Positions 57,366-64,000 of a stretch of 64,000 nucleotides of DNA are shown here, piece after piece (the stretch's first letter is position 1; every line of letters begins with the position of its first letter). The DNA comes from Lepraria neglecta (lineage: Eukaryota > Ascomycota > Lecanoromycetes > Lecanorales > Stereocaulaceae): positions 2,108,001-2,172,000 of the forward strand of contig CM065652.1 in NCBI GenBank assembly GCA_033220425.1. Reading direction: 5' to 3'. The notes beneath the pieces were generated by a model. It had not been told where the DNA came from and ran no database searches. It saw nothing but the letters and a program-made list of their open reading frames with translations. Made by a program: the position numbers and the translations under genes.

Positions 57366-59074
57366 ACCCTGCTGTCATTTTATGTTGGTAATTCAAAGTT
57401 CATGAAGTTTCGAATCTTGTCAAGCAGAACGCTGTCACGTGGATTCTCTTTGGGGTTGGGGCAATATAATGATTAGTCAATTGCAGTTTGAGCAAGTACA
57501 GAGCTTTGCGATCCGAATTCTTCATTCCACGTACTCTCCTTTCTCTGTCTGACTCAGCACGAGGCGATTGCGGATTCGGACCATACTTGCCGAATCTGCA
57601 CTTCTGTTCTCTAGCCTTGGATCCACAGTGCCGATCTCCATGCCTACATTTGCCTAGCACTGGACGGCTTTTAGGCGGCTCGTACGCTCAAATATTAGCG
57701 TTGGTAAAGTTTTCGGACTGGATGATGGCCTCGATGGAAATTTCCTTAGCAGGTAAGGATCAAAGGTCGAAGAATCGGCCATGCTACTGGGGCGGACAAA
57801 TCTCTGATTATGATGCAACTTATCACAGAAAGCATTATGGTGGCAAAAGGGGTGGATATTCCGACTTGGTTTGATAAGAAGTAAGACAAGCATGTCATGA
57901 TATACGCCTTGTTTGCCTTGTTCCTGTCACGTTATAAAGCGGTGACAATCCAGTCTAACATTATTTCAGATAAAAGGACTAGTGGGAATATGAATACAGA
58001 CGGCGGCTCTTGGTCTGACTTTATAGCAAGTGATGTGCTTTCTTCACCTATCAGTCTTGTACGCGTTTCTTTAGAGCCATTCCCAAGTCTGTGTGCATTT
58101 ATGCAACTTATGCGTCTTGCATAAGCGCAAAATTGCTCAGAGCCTACGCTTACCTACCTATGAGAGCCTGATCAGAGATGCGTCATAGTACTTCTGACCT
58201 CTCATGATTATCTGTTAGTCGGAGAGGTCCGTTTTGTTAGGACTTTGGAGAGTAGCCTGAGTAGAAGTCGTGCCAAGATAGCCGCCTAGAGGAAGCGTCT
58301 TGGCAAAATGTTACCTTACCGCCTAAGGAAACATCCTTGCACATCACTGCCACAAACTGCCACACACACCATATCACTCCCTGTCGCATCAAAGGATCCC
58401 TTCAAGTCCCGAATGTGTGGCACACCTCAGGAACAATTGGTCAAGGGAACCCATGCGGATGGGTAGGAGTCAAAGACCCTTGCTAGCCTGAGGCTCTCCG
58501 CGATTCTCAGCTCATAAGAATCGGGCGCAGCAATCCAAGCCCTTGCATTGGCTTGACAGAGCCACACCTCTCACCTTGTAGAGACAAACGGACGCCAGCC
58601 GGCAGCACGTAATATCATGAACCTCTTACTGCAAAAATGTCATGCGTCCATCTTTGTGGGGGGCATAGCCCTCGACCAATGTCCGTAAATATACAGAGCT
58701 GATGCTGCGATGACTATGTGGTTACCCCCCCAATGCCCCTTTGGCGCTTGGAATCGCATCTGTCAGCCACCTTCTTGAAGACTGGGAGCCTAGAAGGAAG
58801 GCTGTGAATCGTCACATACCGTTGGATTCCGATGTTTTTCGGTATGGTATGTTAAAGTTTCTGAGCGTCGCAGCCTTGTCTCCTTAGCATAAAAATCCGA
58901 GCAATCCCCCCACCCTCCTTTTTTTGCTTTGTACTTCTCAGCTGTACCATTACTCGTTATCTGATCTCATCTACAAACGTTGAACACCTAGCAGATCACT
59001 CAAGAATTGTTCTCTATCGCAACTTCTCTAGTTGCGCACTTGCAGTTTTGCTCGTTACCGCCTGACCCACCAAA
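57366..59074. promoter_or_regulatory. Long intergenic stretch
   Basis: About 1.7 kb without a supported gene. The final 150 bp is pyrimidine-rich (CCCCCCACCCTCC near 58905), typical of a fungal promoter or leader ahead of the next gene. The rest shows no repeat, tRNA or domain fragment. Confidence 0.4.
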
Positions 59075-60310
59075 ATGAACGCCTTCCTCATGGGCTTCGG
59101 CGACCTGGAGATTGAGGAGAGACGCCCTCGAAGCTGGAACGAACCCAAAATCAACCGTCTCTCCTTCGCCAGAAATCGCAGACATGTACTTGACGACCAG
59201 ACCTTCAATCGCAACACAACTCGCAATCGCAGTAGACGTGACACTGATAACTGGGGCCTAGTCCCTCTATCATCCCAACAGAGGCGCGGAAATTATGCAC
59301 AGCGGGACCAGGTACAGCAGTGGGACAATCAGAGATTGGATACCCAGTTCCGATTCGCCAGGCAAGAGAACGAGCGCGAAGCTATCATGAATCGTCAAGA
59401 GATAGAGTTCCAGGATATGAAGCAGCGACAGAGAATCATCCAAGCTCAACAACTCCAACAATTCATATTGCAAGGCCAGCAATTGCGTCCACCGATGGGC
59501 CACTTTCAAGAACCCTGGATGCAACAACATGGACAACAAGGACAGCAACAAAATGGTGGGCAACAGCGACAAATACCCATACCACCCCAACACGGAGATC
59601 GCGGAGGCGGTCAAGGCGGTCCAGATAATAGAATCCAGCCTTTAGGGCCTGCGCGTGGCGGTGGTGGACAGCATGGAGGCCAGCAGCGTGAACGATTTGA
59701 TGAAAACAGGGACGATGACAGAGATGAACACGAGCCCATACGTCACCAACGCGGCGGCCATAACGATAACAGATCTCAGCATGGGAGTCGACAGCGAGGC
59801 CGTCAGCACAATAACAACAACTTCGGGCGTGGAGGTGGTCATGGTGGCCGAGGTCGTCAAGGTGGCCGTTTTGAACATGGCGACTCTGACGATGACATCG
59901 TAGCACTCGAGTCTGATGACGATTCTGATGACGATTCTGATGACGACGATCGCGGCCGCCGTTCTCCACGCAGACTCGGTGGAGGAAATGGTCAACGCTT
60001 GCCGAGTGTATTCCTCCGACCAAGAAGCCACTCACGAGGCCGTAGGCACCAGAGCAGGAACCAGAGCCGGAGGAGGACAAGCCGGAGGCGTACGCGTCCC
60101 GTTTACTCGGATGACTCAGAGTCCGATGATACCCATGTCAGGTTCGCAAGACCCTCAAGATCAAGGGGATCTTTGAGGAGGGCGAGAAGTGAGAGTCGCC
60201 ATCATGCTTACGACTCTGATGATAGCTTTGTGAGGTTGAATCCGAGACCGCGGCTGAGACGACTGAGGAGTAAGTCGAGGGGTCCAAGATTGGCTTATTT
60301 TATTCGGTGA
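59075..60310 (+). CDS. Disordered RGG/SR-rich protein
   Basis: Unbroken 411-codon frame starting MNAFLMGFGDLEIEERRPRS. Residues ~80-150 are Gln-rich (QAQQLQQFILQGQQ). Residues ~170-260 hold Gly/Arg repeats (RGGGQGG, GRGGGHGGRGRQGGRF), then an acidic repeat DSDDDSDDDD. The last 110 residues are Ser/Arg-rich (RSRGSLRRARSESR). There is no RRM, KH, helicase or zinc-finger signature. The mix of RGG, acidic and SR stretches is characteristic of RNA-associated, phase-separating proteins, so nuclear RNA metabolism is a reasonable guess, not an observation. An unspliced ORF of low complexity could also be partly artefactual, but the ATG context and consistent coding bias argue for a real gene. Confidence 0.65.
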   Translation: MNAFLMGFGDLEIEERRPRSWNEPKINRLSFARNRRHVLDDQTFNRNTTRNRSRRDTDNWGLVPLSSQQRRGNYAQRDQVQQWDNQRLDTQFRFARQENEREAIMNRQEIEFQDMKQRQRIIQAQQLQQFILQGQQLRPPMGHFQEPWMQQHGQQGQQQNGGQQRQIPIPPQHGDRGGGQGGPDNRIQPLGPARGGGGQHGGQQRERFDENRDDDRDEHEPIRHQRGGHNDNRSQHGSRQRGRQHNNNNFGRGGGHGGRGRQGGRFEHGDSDDDIVALESDDDSDDDSDDDDRGRRSPRRLGGGNGQRLPSVFLRPRSHSRGRRHQSRNQSRRRTSRRRTRPVYSDDSESDDTHVRFARPSRSRGSLRRARSESRHHAYDSDDSFVRLNPRPRLRRLRSKSRGPRLAYFIR

Positions 60311-61273
60311 TGACATGAACTAGGACGACGACGGCGACGAAGGTGATTCGGGCGTTGGCGCATTCACTTCAAGGGATCTACTGTAATTCTACGCGTGGGG
60401 GGACACAGGTCTTTGCTCTTGTATGATTAAAGCAACAACGAAGCTTCATGATTAGTCTTAACACATAACAATGTATAATGATACGCCCCATTTTCTACCG
60501 AGCTTATTTCCCGTCCCTCGGAAAAATTGCAAAGAGCTTGTGCTAAGACGAGCCACCAACTTGGGAAAGCACGAGAAGAAAAGACCATGAACTTTGATGT
60601 CATCGATAAAATCTGTAAATGAAGTAGAGATAAGGTTCTGCCTTGCACGCCCCAGTTTCGTGCACGTATTCATCCGCTCCCAGCCGTCTTGTTGATGGCT
60701 AGAAGGATGTAAGGCTGCATCAAGAGGACTTTGGTCCATTCTCTCGGTTTGAGCATAGCAGCGGGAAGGAACCGGTGGCTTGATGTGCTTCTAGGGCTGA
60801 ATCGGCGCAGAAAGCACCAAAGTATGAGCGAGAACAAGCTTGTATTGGTAATTGCGGAGTAAATACAGGCTGAGCTCAAGAGTAGAGGAGCTGAACATGG
60901 TTCTTTCTTGGTGGTGGAAGAGTTGGAATGTAGGCAATTCCAACGATGCGGGAGTTAGAACGGGCTTGCTTTTGGTAGGAAGAAAGTTGGAATGTATATA
61001 ACCTTAGTAGAGGAAGATCTGGAAGAGACGTACTCTTAATTTACAAGAGTCGCCAAAGGTTGATTTTCAGGTATTAAGCTTGACGTCTTTTCGATGAGGG
61101 AAGAGTTAGGATACACGTGTGATTCTTCATAGAGGAATTGAACGGGCATGTTCTTCAGGGAAAGGAGAATCGCGTACGCTAATATGCCGAACAGGGTAAG
61201 GTACTTAAAAGTTGTATGAGGAAATCGACTTCAATCATGATTTCCATTACAGAGAGATTTACTTTTATCATCT
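60311..61273. other. Convergent spacer
   Basis: About 960 bp between converging genes with no supported gene, repeat or RNA. Confidence 0.5.
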
Positions 61274-63937
61274 TCACATTCCTAGATACCTGACCTTTAG
61301 CCTCCCTTCATCTCCACATTTCAAGCCCTTGACTCCAATGTGAACCATGTCCCCGGGCATCAAATCAACGCAATTGTCCTCAAAGACAACTTCAGAGTCC
61401 CGATTCAGAGGATCCATCACCTCGAGACAAAGCCCTTTGACGGCCACATCAGAGGACACAATAACCGCAATAGCATCCTGTGCCGGCTCTGAATCAAGCT
61501 CTGGACCATCTTGGAGGCTAGTCGTCAGCTCGAGCTTAATATCTTTTGGCTTCGGAAGATGCGCATATTTCAATGGCTCTGGCCAGTTGACAGCTCGTGC
61601 AACAAACTTACCGTCAAAGTCCCAGATATAGGCAGCTATGACGGTTTGCTGCTGCTCTTCTTCAGCTGACGAGAAGGCACCATCAGGGGGCTTCGTTGGC
61701 TCGTCTGGGTAATGCCCAAACACTGAGATCTCGAAGTCGTCGATTTCTGTACTTCGATTTGGAGGGAGGTCTAGTTTGTATTTCAAGTCGTCCCATGTTG
61801 AAGTCTGTCCCGTGATGAGGTTGTGGGACTTGATAAGGATGAATGGCCCTGAAGTCTCGAGAGAAAGGTTGCACGCCCAGAGCTGGATCTTGTGGATCGT
61901 TTTGGTGTAGGCACGGGTGTAGTTGTCCGCAGGGATAGTGTGTACCGTGCGCTTGAGGCCCAGCGTTACGGGACGAAGCTCGCGCTTGATGGCATAGTAA
62001 GCCAACTTGGGTCGGAGATAATAGTCCACTATTGACCAAGATTGGCCCGGCCATACGTCATTAATCTGCCATACCAGAGCCCCGGAACAATATTCTCGGC
62101 CATGTCCTTTCCATTGCCGCTTCCAGAGCTTGTAAGCGCTAGAAACACACTCAGCTTGCATGAGCTGCGTACAATAGATGTACTGCTCGAAGGGGTCCAT
62201 TGTGTATGGGATGTTCTCTGCTAAGTAGAGTGCGAGCCTGCGTTCATTTCCCGTAGCCTTGTTATGAAATTCTACCGTCGAGCTTTGCGGATAGCGATCA
62301 ATATCTGAGCGCCCCTCAGGAAGGTAGACTTCAACGGTTTCGATGTTTGGGTATGCCTCCATGCCGAATTCGGAAACAAATCTGCCAGACAGCTTGTCGA
62401 AATCTTGATATTTCTCCTGTGTGCCGTGCCATATATTCCACTGGTGAATATCGCCCACATGAGGGTCTGTGGTGTCTTTTCCTCCATAAGGCGATCCATA
62501 GTGATAGAAGGTCCCAGGGATGAGCTCCTTTGTCACCTCAAGCAAGATTTTCTCATATATGTATCTCGCCGGGAACGTGGTTTTGAGCCAGCTCTCTGGA
62601 TTAGGGTCATTTGGATCGTATTTCAGATCCTCAGTCTCACAATACTGGTAATCTTCGTTGTTCCCAGCCCAAATCACAATGGATGGATGGTGTCTCAATA
62701 GCTTCACGTTTTCCGTTGCCTCACGCTTCACCAAAGCTAAAAATTCTTGATGTGCAGGATAATTGCCACAGGCGAATAGGAAATCTTGCCACACCAGCAC
62801 ACCCATTTCATCACAAGCTTCATAGAAGGCCTTATGCTCGAAGATACCGCCTCCCCAGACACGAATCATGACTTGATTCCCATCGGCTACCATTTTGATC
62901 CAATCGTGATACTTTGGAGGGTCCATCGGACCAAACTCTCCAGGAATCCAATTACTTCCGCCGCAGAAGATCGGAATGTTGTTGACCTCGAAAAGAAAGG
63001 TAGTACCAGGAGAATCTTCGAGCTTCCGCTGGATAACTTCGGCTCTTCGAAGCCCAAATCGCTTGCTAGCTGTGTCCAATAGACTTTTGCTTCGTAAGAG
63101 CTCAGCCTTGAGGACATACAGTGGTTGCTGGCCATATGTGTGAGGATACCACAGTTTCGGGCTGTTGGTCTTGAATGTAGCGGTAGCAAAGCCATTCTCA
63201 ATCTTGACAGTCTCTGTGCCTACCGTCTTGCCATCGATTGAAATCTCAAACTTAACCTCTTCGCCTTCGCCTTCGATGTCTGCTTTTGCTACAACTTCAG
63301 CAGACTTCAGTGGCTTTTCAATGTGCGTTGTGAAGTACAGGTCTGAGATACGCGAATGGTAGAACTCAAGGGACACTGGCCGCCATGGCCCACAAGAAAG
63401 CAGGGCGCAACCCCAGTCCCATCCATAGTGGTATTGTGCTTTCCTTACGGCTAGCCTTGAAGGGTCCCCATTCCAGCATCCCCATTTGTGATCCGGATAC
63501 TGCTCCACGATCTTCTTGCCAATCAAGTAAGTGCTGTCAAAGGTGATTTCCAGGACATTCTCCTTGCCAGAATGGAGACTGTAAAGAACATCCACTCTTT
63601 CTGGAATAAACATGTCCTTAGTCTTGAGAATCTCTTTGCCATTGAGGACAACCGTTGCATAGGTATCCAAACCATCAAAGGCAAGCACGGCTTTTTGACC
63701 AAATGTCAGCTCTGGTGTTGGAAACACTGCCTTGTAAATCCATTGGGACTCTCCAACCCATTGACAATCATTCTCTTGCTTGCCCACGTATGGATCTGCA
63801 ATGATACCGTGATGTTGTAGGTCTAGATGTATATTGGTTGGCATACGTGATACCGGTAGCCACTTGGAAGCAGGGTCATCTGCCTGGCGGAATGTCCACT
63901 TTGTGTAGTCAATGGGTATGACCTTTCGAGCAGGCAT
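61274..63937 (-). CDS. mndB: Beta-mannosidase (GH2), intracellular type
   Basis: Releases beta-linked mannose from the non-reducing ends of manno-oligosaccharides. The 887-residue frame starts MPARKVIPIDYTKWTFRQAD with no signal peptide, matching the cytosolic MndB clade rather than secreted MndA. GH2 layout: sugar-binding domain (YATVVLNGKEIL, HKWGCWNGDPSRLAVRKAQY), immunoglobulin-like domain, then the TIM barrel with NNIPIFCGGSNWIPGE, MIRVWGGGIFEHKAFYEACD and acid/base Glu in IVIWAGNNEDYQY. The nucleophile Glu is in RFVSEFGMEAYP. SGALVWQINDVWPGQSWSIV and C-terminal beta domains follow. It is intronless and complete. Local position gives no pathway partner. Confidence 0.92.
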   Translation of the reverse strand: MPARKVIPIDYTKWTFRQADDPASKWLPVSRMPTNIHLDLQHHGIIADPYVGKQENDCQWVGESQWIYKAVFPTPELTFGQKAVLAFDGLDTYATVVLNGKEILKTKDMFIPERVDVLYSLHSGKENVLEITFDSTYLIGKKIVEQYPDHKWGCWNGDPSRLAVRKAQYHYGWDWGCALLSCGPWRPVSLEFYHSRISDLYFTTHIEKPLKSAEVVAKADIEGEGEEVKFEISIDGKTVGTETVKIENGFATATFKTNSPKLWYPHTYGQQPLYVLKAELLRSKSLLDTASKRFGLRRAEVIQRKLEDSPGTTFLFEVNNIPIFCGGSNWIPGEFGPMDPPKYHDWIKMVADGNQVMIRVWGGGIFEHKAFYEACDEMGVLVWQDFLFACGNYPAHQEFLALVKREATENVKLLRHHPSIVIWAGNNEDYQYCETEDLKYDPNDPNPESWLKTTFPARYIYEKILLEVTKELIPGTFYHYGSPYGGKDTTDPHVGDIHQWNIWHGTQEKYQDFDKLSGRFVSEFGMEAYPNIETVEVYLPEGRSDIDRYPQSSTVEFHNKATGNERRLALYLAENIPYTMDPFEQYIYCTQLMQAECVSSAYKLWKRQWKGHGREYCSGALVWQINDVWPGQSWSIVDYYLRPKLAYYAIKRELRPVTLGLKRTVHTIPADNYTRAYTKTIHKIQLWACNLSLETSGPFILIKSHNLITGQTSTWDDLKYKLDLPPNRSTEIDDFEISVFGHYPDEPTKPPDGAFSSAEEEQQQTVIAAYIWDFDGKFVARAVNWPEPLKYAHLPKPKDIKLELTTSLQDGPELDSEPAQDAIAVIVSSDVAVKGLCLEVMDPLNRDSEVVFEDNCVDLMPGDMVHIGVKGLKCGDEGRLKVRYLGM

Positions 63938-64000
63938 CTTACAAGGAGCTGAGTCTGGTGGATTTGAACGCTTCGTGGTCAGGCCGCAGGCAGACCATTT

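Overview
This window is nuclear DNA from a filamentous ascomycete (Pezizomycotina). The genes carry 45-60 bp GT-AG introns, sit close together on both strands and encode typical filamentous-fungal proteins: white-collar 2, a fungal single-chain urease, RAD50, a GH5 exo-beta-1,3-glucanase, a mitochondrial-type threonyl-tRNA synthetase and a cytosolic-type GH2 beta-mannosidase. I cannot fix the class from the sequence alone; Leotiomycetes is a guess.

Layout. 1-6640 is an accessory, gene-poor region. It holds an imperfect ~130 bp tandem repeat and four unequal, decaying copies (A-D) of a RING-finger protein family not recognised here. 7431-15069 is ordinary housekeeping: an alpha/beta hydrolase, a flavin reductase-like protein, nuclear poly(A) polymerase and a short-chain dehydrogenase. 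15640-19000 is poor again, with a cysteine-rich secreted-protein gene of uncertain integrity and a Ty1/copia fossil. 19251-24026 holds an HMG-box protein and urease. 24267-26988 is an Artemis/SNM1-like nuclease gene that appears dead. 28431-41449 holds an unknown acidic protein, a 2OG-Fe(II) oxygenase, an FRG1-like protein, a divergent WC-2/RAD50 pair and an exo-glucanase. 41494-46000 is a transposon island (TA-flanked MITE, pogo-like relic, pogo-like transposase) enclosing a GC-rich glutathione S-transferase-like gene. 46180-63937 is dense housekeeping: Maf pyrophosphatase, NADP oxidoreductase, mitochondrial ThrRS, an unknown single-pass membrane protein, glutathione reductase, an MFS transporter, a disordered RGG/SR protein and beta-mannosidase.

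How genes might work together. There is no obvious biosynthetic cluster. RAD50 (live) and the Artemis-like gene (broken) both belong to double-strand-break repair. Glutathione reductase and the GST-like protein both touch glutathione but lie about 9 kb apart. WC-2 and RAD50 are transcribed away from a shared ~520 bp spacer, so light/DNA-repair co-regulation is possible but unproven.

The observations most worth following are the decaying RING paralog array, the Artemis-like pseudogene with a changed metal-site residue, the GST-like gene between inverted pogo copies, and the urease intron that lacks a GT donor.
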